This document shows positions 41,743 through 52,512 of a DNA stretch of 64,000 nucleotides, one piece after another. This DNA is from Catonia carolina (Eukaryota; Arthropoda; Insecta; Hemiptera; Achilidae). Location of the stretch: positions 82,121,325-82,185,324 of the forward strand of contig JAQMRL010000002.1 in NCBI GenBank assembly GCA_035578175.1, given 5' to 3'. Below the pieces are notes generated by a model. The model saw only the letters and a list, made by a program, of their open reading frames with translations. It ran no database searches and was not told the origin of the DNA. Position numbers and translations under genes: made by a program. The first letter of the stretch is position 1, and the number at the start of each line of letters is the position of its first letter.

Positions 41743-42232
41743 AACCGAAATTTAAAATTTTCAGTGAAAACCATCATACAGTTATCCCTTAAGTGTGGCT
41801 GGTGGGTGGTCGATGACTCACCAAGCAAACACAGTGATGTGAGTGCTATCCTATCTTTAGCTTTAACCACTCACTAATAGGCCTACAATACTGACTTTTT
41901 TTACACTTTAAATTGATAACTAAAGCCTTTAGTTAGATAGGGTACATTATGTACGAGTATATAAATTGTTTACAAAATAATTATTGAGATAGTGAGCAAT
42001 TGCAATTGTGATTAGGTTGCATTATAGTTAGTATTATTATGCAAATTGATATTTTCACTGAGTTTCCCTCCCCCCTTAATAAAAACAGTACAGATCTTAT
42101 TTATTAATTTTCCAATTTTCTATATTTGAAAATGAAAATGATGATGTCACACTGATTTTTAATAACACTTCACAAAAACATTATTTCTTAAAAAAAAACA
42201 TTTTATATTTCTTATATCCTGTTGTACTCTTA
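41743..42232. other. spacer between inverted F1 copies
   Basis: AT-rich sequence with no recognised feature. Confidence 0.5.
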
Positions 42233-43191
42233 TTTTTACTTTCTCTTGCCTGTATGAATATATAGGAAGGAAAGAATTGTTTTCATGTCGATTTTTCGAA
42301 ATCGAGTTTTCACCGGATCTATACGTTTTCAGACCCCCTGAACCCAAAAAACATGTTTTTAGCGATTGGTCTGTGTGTGTGTGTGTGTGTGTGTGTGTAT
42401 ACAAAATATCTCAAGAACGGAACATCGTATGTACTTGAAACTTGAAACTTAAGTTACATACCACTACCGGACCCGACACGAACATTTTCATCAAAATCGG
42501 TCAACCGGAAGTAGTAGTTTATTCGTATAATTTTTCACTTTTTTGCGATTTTCTCAAAAACTGGTCCTACGATTTTTTTAAAAATCGCCTGGTTTACTTA
42601 CTTTTTTATTCTCTACAAGATAGGGTAGGCGCCATGTTTGCTGAAATTCTTGGTGAGGCTGTTTTTGCGTAAAAAAGTGTTTTTTTAAGATTACGGCTTT
42701 AATATGTATTATAGCGCAAAAATTTATATAATAAAAAATGTAGAGAATTTAAAATTCTACAACTTTTATTTAAAACATTTTTTTGTATAACGCTTAGTTT
42801 AGCGGTAATTAGCGATTTTCTGTTTTTTTTCTCACGAAAACGTGTGAAAAATCGATTTTTTTAAGATTTCGGCCTTAGTATGCAGTTAACGACAAAAGTA
42901 TATATAATCATATTTATAGAAAATTAAAGGATCGACAACTTTTATTTAGAGCATTTTTCTCTACAGAGCCTAGTTTAGCGTGAAAGAATGATTTTCCATG
43001 TTTTTAAGCCAAACTGAGGTCGATTTTCATTTTGCGTCTTTCACTCATGACTAAAATAAGGTTATGTTTTTTGAGAATAGTTTTTTGTTTATTTCTAATG
43101 TTTTATTACTAATGTTACGTTATATTGTTTAAATTATTTGCACTGGCAAGAGAAAGTTGTGCGAGTGTTTCACACCAGATTTTTTCTTTTT
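42233..43191 (-). mobile_element. F1 repeat, full length
   Basis: It starts TTTTACTTTCTCTTGCCTG and ends GTTTCACACCAGATTTTT. It has a (GT)n run at about 42370-42397. Confidence 0.88.
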
Positions 43192-43707
43192 TTTTTCTTT
43201 TGAGACCTTAGTAGATCACTTGAATCAAATACATGTAAAGTCTTAGTTTCTACATTGTTGCTGCAGTCTCCTTTTTTCCCAGTAGTTTTTCATATTTTGG
43301 GATCTTGCTAGTCTTCCAACCTCCGAACAGACTCTAGTGGATTTTTGGGGTTCTTCAAATCTGGTGTTTGGGGTGTGAAGAAGTTTGAGTTTTTTCAGTT
43401 TTGTTTCTTAGGTCGAGTAGTGTAAGCCCCAAGCTTGTCCTTTTGTATTATGTTATTTGTATTTTTATTGTTTTTTATTTATATTCCATTATCTACAATC
43501 CGGTAGCTTTGACAAGATTTCGTGTTGCCTATTAAAATGAGACGTAAGTACCGAAAAAATAAAAATTTTATCAATTTTTAATGTCTCAAAACATTAAAAA
43601 TTGGCTTGGAACCATACAATACCTTTGGAAAGAGGAAATTTTAAACTATACTTTTTTAACATTAAAGTCTTGATAAAACAAGTCTTGAGACATTAAAATT
43701 TTATTAA
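43192..43707. other. unassigned intronic sequence
   Basis: It contains a pair of ATTTTTAATGTCTCAAAAC / related inverted segments near 43575 and 43680 and otherwise nothing recognised. Confidence 0.45.
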
Positions 43708-43714
43708 TTTTTAT

Positions 43715-44030
43715 TTATTAATCCCTAATGTGTGTACGTTGCAATCTGTTCAACTGAGAACAATAAGCAACCCCATCACCCAATCAGATGAAGATGATGT
43801 GTATGGCGTGTAAATGAGACTGTGTAGTCTTCTACAGACACACTCACTGAGTATGGTTAATTGAACCCCAACCATCAAAGTACACCAACAACCACTGTCT
43901 AGCATTCAAATCCATATAAAAGTAACTACCTTTACTAGGATTTCAACCAGGAACCTTCGTCTCCCAAAATCAGTTGTTAAACAGCTGATTTTGGCGACGA
44001 CTGTACCTCTAGACCAACCCAGTGGGTTTT
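43715..44030 (-). repeat. SINE-A copy
   Basis: Minus-strand body and tRNA-like head (CCCACTGGGTTGGTCTAGAG reversed). Confidence 0.85.
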
Positions 44031-44324
44031 TTTTTACTGTCTTAAAATGAAATTTCTTTTACACTTAACAAGAACTTAATGTTACTTAGTACATACTGTA
44101 ATGCTTATCAGAGTAATTTTAAATGTATTCTAATTGCTTTATGTATTATTATGAAATTGTTATATAATTATAAATTGTTTATTATTGATAAAGGTTTTTA
44201 TCTTGAAAGATAGCTAATGAATAGCCTAACTATTTTGTAACATAAATATCCATTGTTAGGTTGGAATTCTATAATATAGGCCTACATAATTATATAAATT
44301 GTAGTACATTTAATTAAAGCCACA
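44031..44324. other. unassigned AT-rich sequence
   Basis: No supported feature. Confidence 0.4.
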
Positions 44325-45038
44325 CAGTGGCGGCCCCAGAAATTTTTTTCTGGGTGGGCCCACTTATATATTTATATGTTAATTTTTTAAGTTAAAAAGT
44401 AGCTGTTTATATGTAATGTACATTGTTTTTACCTAACATATAATACATATATATATATATATTTGTCTATGATTTTATAAATTGAATACATTTAGATAAC
44501 TGATTGAGTACATTCTATCTTTATTTCAGGATTAGTATTGAATAAACAAACACAACCTTGTAATTTTTATAAGAAATTTACTAAATTGAACACTTTAAAT
44601 ACAGTACATGAGTTACAAAAACAGTTTGAAAATATAAAAATCAAGTCCAAATCCATTATGTTGATCAAAATTATGAATAAATAATAACACATAAACTAGT
44701 CAACTCTCGATTATTGTTTACTTTAAAACCAACTGAACTGTAGCCGTTTTCCTTTTTGAGCTGCAAATTCGTCCACAACTGGATTTGGATCCGACATTAA
44801 AGGAAAACTTAACTCTCTTTCTATGGATACAATCGCCAGGTTACTAAGTGTTTGCCCTGCCATAGATGCCCGTAGATAAGGTTTAATTCGTCTCATTTGC
44901 GATAATATGTAAATATCGTAACCATTATTGTTTGCCATCTTGTTGTGGATAAAAATCCCCATTGTTTTATTGTTTCAGTCAAGTCATATTAAAAATGGGT
45001 GGGGGTGGGGGTGGGGGTGGGGGGTGGGCCCGCCACTG
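44325..45038 (-). mobile_element. hAT-type element, internally deleted
   Basis: The termini are CAGTGGCGGCCCC (left) and CAGTGGCGGGCCC (right, reversed), with imperfect 8-bp flanks AAGCCACA and AAGCCGCC. A (GGGGTG)n run lies near the right end. The minus strand carries a transposase C-terminal relic. Confidence 0.75.
44723..44962 (-). pseudogene. hAT transposase C-terminal (dimerisation) relic
   Basis: The open frame contains RRIKPYLRASMAGQTLSNLA, then IVSIERELSFP and VVDEFAAQKGKR. That is the order of the hAT C-terminal dimerisation domain in ZMYM1-like transposases (KxxLRSTMxxxRLxxLAxLSIE... DEFAxxKxRK). The rest of the transposase is missing. Confidence 0.75.
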
Positions 45039-45252
45039 AAGCCGCCACACCTCGTCTACTTAATCTCACGTCAAATATGTTTTTCTTTACATGATCAGTG
45101 AAAAGGCTGGTTTCAAACTCTAGAGGGTTACACGGAGTAAAACAAGGAGGGAGTGAGGTGGTTTACCATTGCCTTGCTCAGTGAGTGGAATAGTGTGCTT
45201 ATCAGCATGCCAAACCCTCTGAAAAGCATCTACTTTCCACGCTAAAAATAAC
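45039..45252 (-). repeat. diverged R390 fragment
   Basis: The region CATGATCAGTGAAAAGGCTG to AGCATCTACTTTCCACGC resembles the R390 3' half in reversed orientation, with many differences. Confidence 0.6.
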
Positions 45253-45982
45253 ACAACCCACTAGGTTGGTCTAGAGGTAAAGTTGTCGCTGCGAGTCAGC
45301 TGTTTAACAGCTGATTTTTGGAGACAAAGACTTCTGGTTCAAATCCTTAAAGGTAGTTACTTTTATACGGATTTGAATACTAGACAGTGGTTACCGGGGT
45401 ACTTTCATGTTGTTTAGGTCAACAGCCGAAAGGCTGGTTTGAACCTGTAGAGGTTTTACTAAGTAAAACGAGGAGTGAGGTGGTTTACCATTGCCTTCCT
45501 CACTGAGTGGAAAAGTACGCTTAACAGCATGCCGGGCCCTCTGAAAAGCACATATTTTCCACTCTGCAAATGACATCTTCACTTCATTCACCACAGGGTC
45601 TGGCTGTATAATAAAATTCATTACTTTCAGAGGAGATAACTGTGATTAGTGTCACCTAACACACCTCTACCTCTTCTCTTATTAAATGATTCAGTCATTT
45701 AATTGGGTGACCATGTGATAAGAAACAGAACTATTTATTTTAGCCCTGCAACAAACAGATTGAGTGTAAATAATTTGACACTCCACCTGTCTGTTATGGG
45801 CAGGTACTTTCATGGTTGGGGTTTAATTAACCACACTCTCTCAGGAATGGTCGACCTGGGTCTGTAGAAGACTACACCACCTCATTAACACGTCATACAC
45901 GTCATTCTCATCTTATTGGGTGATGGGGTTGCTTATTGTTCTCAACTGAACAGATTGCAACGTACACATAATTATTAGGAAT
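45253..45982 (+). repeat. SINE-A copy split by R390
   Basis: The head and B box (TGGTTCAAATCC) are at 45253-45409 and the body and tail at 45803-45982. R390 lies between them. Confidence 0.9.
45410..45802 (-). repeat. R390 copy nested in SINE-A
   Basis: Perfect 12-bp target duplication GGTACTTTCATG at 45398-45409 and 45803-45814. This copy defines the exact family ends. Confidence 0.95.
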
Positions 45983-46388
45983 TAATGTAGTGAATAATAA
46001 ATAATTGTATTAAGTGCCTATTTTTAAAAGCATTTCCTTAATTATTCTTGCTTTGTTTTAATAATTAATATGAAACTTGTTCATATTAATTTTTAACAGT
46101 AAACCAATATTTAGTATTAAATTTCACCTTTATAAAGCATTATCTTGCAGATTAACATTAGTATTTATGTATGATTTTTAAACTTTGTGTTATTTATAAT
46201 CTCTATAATGGAGCTTATCTATTTTTAAGTAAATGCTAAAAGAAAATTCTTTGATTTTATTGGCAGTAATAAATTAATCACACAGAGTCATTGATTACGG
46301 CAGAGCGTACGTAATATAATAATAATAATAATAATGTTTTATTCATAACATTTACTGGCCTAAGTATCGGCTAATAAAAAGTATCTAG
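45983..46388. other. unassigned AT-rich sequence
   Basis: It holds an (AAT)n run at about 46317-46334 and no gene. Confidence 0.5.
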
Positions 46389-47031
46389 AGTCTGTCTACG
46401 CTAAGAGTACTCCGATGTAGGCAACCACCAATACAGGTGAGCATGCGTATTAATTTAAAATACCCACAGCATGATCAAAAACAAAATTCTATACACCACC
46501 GATTTGCTCTAAGCTTAATATAATAAAAACATGTTCAATTCATTCGTTAGAAAATGTTTTAAAATATAAATCGAACATTAGTTTACCATTAATAACTAAA
46601 ATTTCACTATTGTTACTCTTACATTATTATTTATGATTAGTAGATTTTTATTATAGAATCAGTTTTATTTTTGGTCACAAGTAATATAAGACTAATGCGC
46701 TTGAATAATTATAACAGGAGAGTAATAAACTCTAGTGATTCGTTATTTATAATTTCAGATTATTTATTTCATATCATTAAAATAATTAATTAAGGAGTCT
46801 CTTTATAAAACTACAATAATTACAAGTAATTAGAACAGTATAATTGAAAACGCTTAAAGGATAATGTTTATTTTAGCTGGATGTAGATGTTTTTATGATT
46901 GGAACGTAGTACAACATAATTGTCAGGCGGAGAGGTAGATACGCGCCAACTAGTGTAAAGATTTTTTTTACAACCTATAGGCGCTTGCCTCGCTCGGAGT
47001 ACTCTTACAGTAGTAGATCGACTAAACTGAC
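46389..47031. mobile_element. F2 DNA element, uninterrupted copy
   Basis: The ends are AGTCTGTCTACGCTAAGAGT and, reversed, TACTACTGTAAGAGTACTCC. It matches the core of 17871-19841 in inverse orientation and lacks its insertions. Confidence 0.75.
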
Positions 47032-47159
47032 ATTTAGTTGACAGTTGACTTGACATGAACCAGACACTTAAATTATTTTCATTTTTTGTTCATCATTCCT
47101 AAAATTATTTGTTTCTTATCACATGATCATTCAATTATCATTCAACAACAGAAGAGGTA

Positions 47160-47450
47160 CAGTATTCAGATGAATGGAAGTCCCCTAGCCGTGCGAGTGA
47201 GAGAATCCATAACACTCTCACTCAACGCAAAACCCATTCGCACCATTCCAATAACATTGTCAAATAATTTTACTCATTGTTGTGAGCAAGCGTTTATCCA
47301 TGCAGTAAACTAACAAGCAAGATAACGACTGTATTATGTTTTCAGATCTGTACTATAGCGGTAAAGACCTTTGGGTGCATGCGTAGTTATGCTACATATC
47401 TCCCTCTCACTCGCTCGGCTGTGGGACATTAGTTCGTCTGATACCTATAC
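47160..47450. mobile_element. MITE-4 copy
   Basis: It starts CAGTATTCAGATGAATGG after TA and ends CGTCTGATACCTATAC. Confidence 0.75.
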
Positions 47451-47451
47451 A

Positions 47452-47497
47452 AGTCACAGTTATCTCCTATCAGAGTAATCAATTTCATCAGACCCTG
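47452..47497 (+). repeat. R390 fragment
   Basis: A short diverged sense-strand piece (AGTTATCTCC... to CAGACCCTG) directly abuts the SINE-C tail. Confidence 0.5.
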
Positions 47498-47682
47498 TTT
47501 TTTTTTTTTTTTTTTGGTTTAACGTCCGACTGTTCTGCAATTACTGCTAATGCAGACGGTGAAGGATGAAATTATTTTTTGTAACGTATGAAAATATGCT
47601 GTGCCTGAATGGGATTCAAACCCAAGACCGCATGATGAAAGGCGAGCATGTTACCCAAACTACACCAATGCGGCCGGCTAAG
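47498..47682 (-). repeat. SINE-C copy
   Basis: The reversed A tail (about 18 T) is at 47498-47515. The body, then B box and A box, lie toward the right end. Confidence 0.88.
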
Positions 47683-47883
47683 AAAATGCAAGAAGGGCTT
47701 GCAAATTGAGTTACAAATGAAATGTTGTTTCTATAGTAACAAGAAGAAAAAAATTGAGAAAATGAATTTAGTAGGATACTGAACATGTAAAAATGACGTG
47801 CCAAATAGATTTCTCTTCATCACACAAAACAAAAATTAATTATTAAAATATGAAGCTGACATGAGTATCAAAATCGCGTTAAA

Positions 47884-48015
47884 ATGTTTCTTTTTGACTT
47901 GATAGGGCTGCTATTTACGGTGTTATTTTTTACACTTGCTATAGTTGGCGCCTTTTATTTATTCAAACTCATTAAAGGAGAAGTACCAAACATTTTTCAA
48001 AATTTACGAAATTAA
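47884..48015 (+). CDS. small ORF, 43 residues, one membrane segment (candidate)
   Basis: ATG (context GCGTTAAAATG) opens a 43-residue frame with a hydrophobic run LIGLLFTVLFFTLAIVGAFY at residues 6-25. A basic and polar tail KLIKGEVPNIFQNLRN and a TAA stop follow. It lies in non-repetitive sequence inside the gene B intron and is too short for ordinary ORF calling. It has the shape of a single-pass membrane micropeptide, but I recognise no family, and random AT-rich DNA readily encodes hydrophobic runs. Confidence 0.25.
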   Translation: MFLFDLIGLLFTVLFFTLAIVGAFYLFKLIKGEVPNIFQNLRN

Positions 48016-48206
48016 ATACTACATCATAAAATGCTATTATGAAACCGTAAACTCATGTTGTATTCTCTGAGGTAAGCATAGAACATAGATCGTGTTATGG
48101 CACGGTAAATACAACTAAAGTTATTTGTTAGAAAATTCCTCATCTGAGAATTTACGTACAAAATTGTAAATACAAGAATATAATATAATTGCCTAATATA
48201 ATACTT
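48016..48206. other. unassigned AT-rich sequence
   Basis: No feature recognised. Confidence 0.4.
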
Positions 48207-48599
48207 GTTGTTTAGATCATCAGCCTGGTTGGCTGGTTTGAACCTGTAGAGGTTTTACTAAGTAAAACGAGGAGTGAGGTGGTTTACCATTGCCTTCCCC
48301 ACTGAGTGGATAAGTTAGCTTACCAGCATGCCGGGCCCTCTGAAAAGCACATTTTCCACTCTGCAAATGACATCTTCACTTCATTCACCACAGGGTCTGG
48401 CTGTATAATGAAATTCATTACTTTCAGAGGAGATAACTGTGATTAGTGTCACCTAACACACCTCTACCTCTTCTCTTATTAAATGATTCAGTCATTTAAT
48501 TGGGTGACCATGTGATAAGAAACAGAACTATTTATTTTAGCCGTGCAACGAACAGATTGAGTGTAAATAATTTGACACTCCACCTGTCTGTTAGGGGCA
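48207..48599 (-). repeat. R390 copy, full length
   Basis: Reversed tail TTGTTGTTTAGATC at the left. A short duplication ATAATAC is plausible on both sides. Confidence 0.88.
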
Positions 48600-48602
48600 A
48601 AT

Positions 48603-48735
48603 AATACATAGGGAAGTAAACTACTATTTTCATGCTGATTTTTCAAAATCAGATTGGTGTGTGTGTGTGTGTGAACAAAATATCTCAAGAACAGAATATT
48701 TTACAAAGTTGAAACTAGAAATTTAAGTTAGGTAC
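48603..48735 (-). mobile_element. degraded F1 fragment
   Basis: It retains TTTTCATGCTGATTTTTC and ATATCTCAAGAACAGAAT with a (GT)n run. Confidence 0.6.
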
Positions 48736-48743
48736 CTCTATGG

Positions 48744-48815
48744 CAGCGGTTCTCAAACTTTTTTGGTGGCGTGCCACTTAATATGCCTTGACATGTTCAT
48801 GTTCACGTACCACCA
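48744..48815 (+). mobile_element. hAT-like terminus
   Basis: CAGCGGTTCTCAAACTTTTT followed by GGTGGCGTGCCAC resembles a Charlie-type hAT end. I could not find the partner terminus. Confidence 0.45.
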
Positions 48816-50180
48816 GTGGTTCTATCTCAAAAAATAATTATGTACAAACGTGGTGAAGGGCACAGAAGAAGGGGAGGTGCGCGCGTATCATACACTTTTA
48901 ACACTACTATAAATAAAATAATACACACTGATTAGTCGGTGACCACTTTTCATTTATACAAATTAGTGTCCAATCAAATTTATTTTTTGAACTGGCTTAA
49001 AACACTTCAAACAAAACTTAGTTCATGGTAAAATCAAACAGAAATAGAAGTACAATATGAAAGAAATGTTCAAACAATTATATTTAAAACTCATACATGA
49101 AAATGAAACATTATTAGAGGATGTTACTGGTTGGAAATTCACGGCTCGCAACCACAGAGCGTTCTCTGATTTAACCGTTTTATTTTCTTTTGGTTTTTCT
49201 TTTTCTTTTACTCTAGAAAGAATGAATGCAGGAATGATTCCATACAGGCTGTGTGACGTGTAAATCTCACACACAAGGACGAATTTTGCATTCTTTTCTC
49301 GAAAATAAATGATCATAAATGAATGAATTTAAAAATATTAAATATAACTGGATTTATTAATTTTACCTTTTATTTTTATTAAGTCAACCTCTGTTTGATT
49401 TAAAAAAATATAAACTTTTCAAAAAAAATTATTTTTTGAGAGTTGCGGCGTTTGGGCAAGTGACTGGTGTGACTGGTCATGCCAGGCCCCACCCTTGATC
49501 ACCTTAGTAAAGGTAAAGCAACAGCTGCTGATATTTCATCTCTCCCAGAAAAGGTTTGCCCTGATCCCCTCTTCAGCTAAGGTCGTCTCTCGATATCCTC
49601 ACATCACTTGTGCACCAACTTTTTTCTTTTTCCTTACTGAATTGCTAACTGTATTTAACAATTTCTTCATTCCACCTATAACCAGATCATCTGCAAACAA
49701 TTAACTCACAAGAGATACCAACAAACAGTATTCACATTCTTAATCTATACAAAAAGTTAGTCAGGCCTGGATCAAGTTTAAAGTTCCGGTTTCGACAGGA
49801 AGTTGCCCAAAACCGGAAGTCAATAAATCAGTCAGAATTTAGAAAGAAAATAGTGTGATTTGATTCCTTCTAAGAGTAACTTTGTTACTTGAGCTAAGTG
49901 AGCTTGATCCCATTATGAGGAAGAATAACTCTGAGTTAAGTGAACACGCGATGTGAGTTCTTGGACCAACTCCTTTACTTTAGAAAAAATTTCCACTGGC
50001 CGTATGAGACACATTGTCTCATGAAGGGATGTTTTCTTGAGTCTTTTTCTTTATTCCCTTATATATCCATGGATCATGTGTATTCACATGTAATATGTAC
50101 ATCCATGGTCATAATGACAGGAGAGGGATAATAGGTAACTTGCCTGCCTCAGACCACTCTGTTGAAACTAGAAGGGTAAA
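48816..50180. other. unassigned intronic sequence
   Basis: About 1.4 kb with no recognised gene. A minor repeat at about 49481-49612 is a diverged relative of 8796-8955. Overlapping short frames on both strands around 49023-49316 show no motif. Confidence 0.45.
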
Positions 50181-50184
50181 TTAA

Positions 50185-50698
50185 CCCCCTGAGACCTGAC
50201 GGTATAGTATAGTATACCATGTAGTTGCATTGATTGAGACCCAGCAGCAGTTTTGTATGTGGTGTCTCGCTTGAAGCCTATACTATACCAGAAATATTGC
50301 ACTGTTTGAGTCCTGATGAGAAACATTACGGTGTTTTGGTTAAGACCTATACTTTGATTGCACTGGCAGGCATTTCACGTACGTTTTATCTATTAAATTT
50401 GACTTTTTAACAGTGTACTCCATGTATTGGATCTTTGTTGTACTACAAATGATGTTTTCTGTGCATTCTGTTTATCCTTATCAAAATGGCGGACAACGCT
50501 TGTACTCCATCTACAAGTGGAAAAAATTTCTCAGGCCTCAACCCTTGCACCTTACAGGTATACCTAGGGGTCTCTACCAATGCACACCACTACTGATACG
50601 CCACCACTCAACCAAAGCTACCTCCCTTCAAGTATAGTGTACTATACGTACGGGTCTCAATATATACAACCCAAAAAAATACCTCATGTCCCATGAGG
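50185..50698. mobile_element. piggyBac-like TTAA MITE
   Basis: TTAA at 50181-50184 and 50699-50702 flanks a 514-bp segment. Its ends read CCCCCTGAGACCTGA and, reversed, CCTCATGGGACATGA (11 of 15 matching). CC-start termini with TTAA duplications suggest piggyBac. No transposase is present. Confidence 0.55.
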
Positions 50699-51009
50699 TT
50701 AACCCTGTTCACACTGGTAATCTAATTTTAGATTACACCGAATGAATTGTAGTTGGGGCGATAAAACGTGCTTCTGCAAGGTCAGTTTCATCGAAGATCG
50801 GTAAATATTGCACTTCTCTTGTAGGGAATTCTTTATTGCATCTGATAGTGTTTTCAGTAATAGAATATCGTGTAACAGGGAAAATTTTTATTCCCTCTAT
50901 AGTGTGTAGGTAGCATTGATGGTTTGGGAATTGTTTGTTTTGAATGCACACTGTAGGAAGAAGAGTGTTGCAACTTAAAAATTTACTTTTGGAGAAATAC
51001 GTGTATAAA
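50699..51009. other. unassigned intronic sequence
   Basis: No feature recognised. Confidence 0.4.
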
Positions 51010-51049
51010 GTTTAAGTCCAAGTTCATGAGTATATACCAAATGCCTGCC

Positions 51050-51452
51050 TATGACAAGCAGGTGGAATGTCAAATTATTTACACTCAATCTGTTAGTTGC
51101 ATGGGTAAAATAAATATTTCTGTTTCTTATCATGTTGTGGTCAGCCAATTAAATGAGTGAATCATTTAAGAAGAGAAGAGGTAGAGGTGTATTGTGACAC
51201 TAATCAGAGTTATCTCCTCTGAAAGTAATGAATTTCATTATATAGTTGGACCCCGTGGTGAATGAAGTGAAGATGTCATTTGCAGAGTGGAAAATATGTG
51301 CTTTTCAGAGGGCCCGACATGCTGATAAGCGTACTTTTCCACTCAGTGAGTTGTGGCTAATACACTAGATAGTAAACTACCTCATTCCTCGTATGACTTA
51401 GTAAAACCTCTACACGTTCAAACCAGCCTACAGACTGATCACCTAAACAACA
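51050..51452 (+). repeat. R390 copy, sense orientation
   Basis: It runs from CTATGACAAGCAGGTGGAATG to the tail CACCTAAACAACAGC. It is flanked by an inverted pair (51010-51050 and 51635-51680). Confidence 0.88.
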
Positions 51453-51576
51453 GCATACCATCTGTACTGATTCATTTAAATTAAATTGGATTGTTTAATC
51501 AGATGGATCATGTTTTAATTAACATGGTACAATCAAAGGAAATATTCAAATTTTAACCTTATTATTATTAACTTAG

Positions 51577-51645
51577 TATACTAATAGTATACTTTAGTAT
51601 ACTAATAGTATACTATAGTATACTTAGTATACTATAGTATAGGCA
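51577..51645. repeat. TAGTATACT-rich tandem tract
   Basis: Repeated ATAGTATACTTAGTATACT-type units, self-complementary. Confidence 0.8.
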
Positions 51646-51680
51646 GGCATATGGTATATACTCACGAACTTAACCTTTAA

Positions 51681-52512
51681 TAATAAGGTTTTGATGTAGT
51701 ACTTTAATTCTAGCCTAAAGATATGAATATCAGCTACTACGTAATGTGTAAAAGTTCAAAATTTTGAGTTGTAACAGTCTTCTTACCACAGTGCGAATGG
51801 AAATCCATGTAGCTCGAGTTGAAGTCAACGTACATGCACGTACTTTAGTTTGTGTTGAAGCTATGATGATTCTGTTTAGGTGTTTGCCCTTGAAAAGGAA
51901 AGAAGAGTCCATTTTAATTTTCAAGAGGGGGTTTACCACAGAGGCAAAAAATTCAACACTTTGTTGGGTTGCAAAGGACTTGTAACGGCTTCCTTCTAAC
52001 TGCACCTACAGAAATTTTTGCGGTTGAAAATTTCACTCACCTAAATACAAAGAATTATGAAGCGATTTTGTTGTAATTATATTCAAAAGGCGTGTACGTA
52101 TTATATGAATCAACTGTCATTTTTTCAGAATTTTTCATTTGTAAGGACGTTAGGTAAAACAGTTGTTTTGAGAGCGCGGATTGATTTTTGCAATTCTTCT
52201 GTTTAACAAGTAACAGTCTGTTTCCAAAGGGTTAAGATCATTTGAGTAGCTGTTTCACCACAGTATTAAAACAGATCATAAACCACCATTTGTATTATGA
52301 AGAAATAAAAGAAAATCTATGTTGTCATCTGTGGTCATTAAGAGTATTTTTACAATATACGGTACATAATATACTGTTACATAATATACTAGTACATAGT
52401 ACACATAATATACTGTTGTGGTATCACATTACAAATAATAATTATATATATTTTAAAAACACTGTTTAGGCGTGAAGTGACATTACAATAATGAAATAAT
52501 TAATTTTTTCAG
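51681..52512. other. unassigned sequence upstream of gene B exon 2
   Basis: Frames on both strands at 51730-52005 have no recognisable motif. A (ACATAATATACT)n-like tract lies at about 52360-52415. There are no repeats shared with the rest of the window. It is intron under the gene B model. Confidence 0.45.

Noticed and set aside
49023..49316. 97-residue minus-strand frame as a gene or hAT transposase piece
   Set aside because: I could not match it to any hAT block, and the opposite strand is open as well.
51730..52005. Overlapping frames on both strands as genes
   Set aside because: No start context, motif or similarity supports either strand. Mirrored frames of this size are common by chance.
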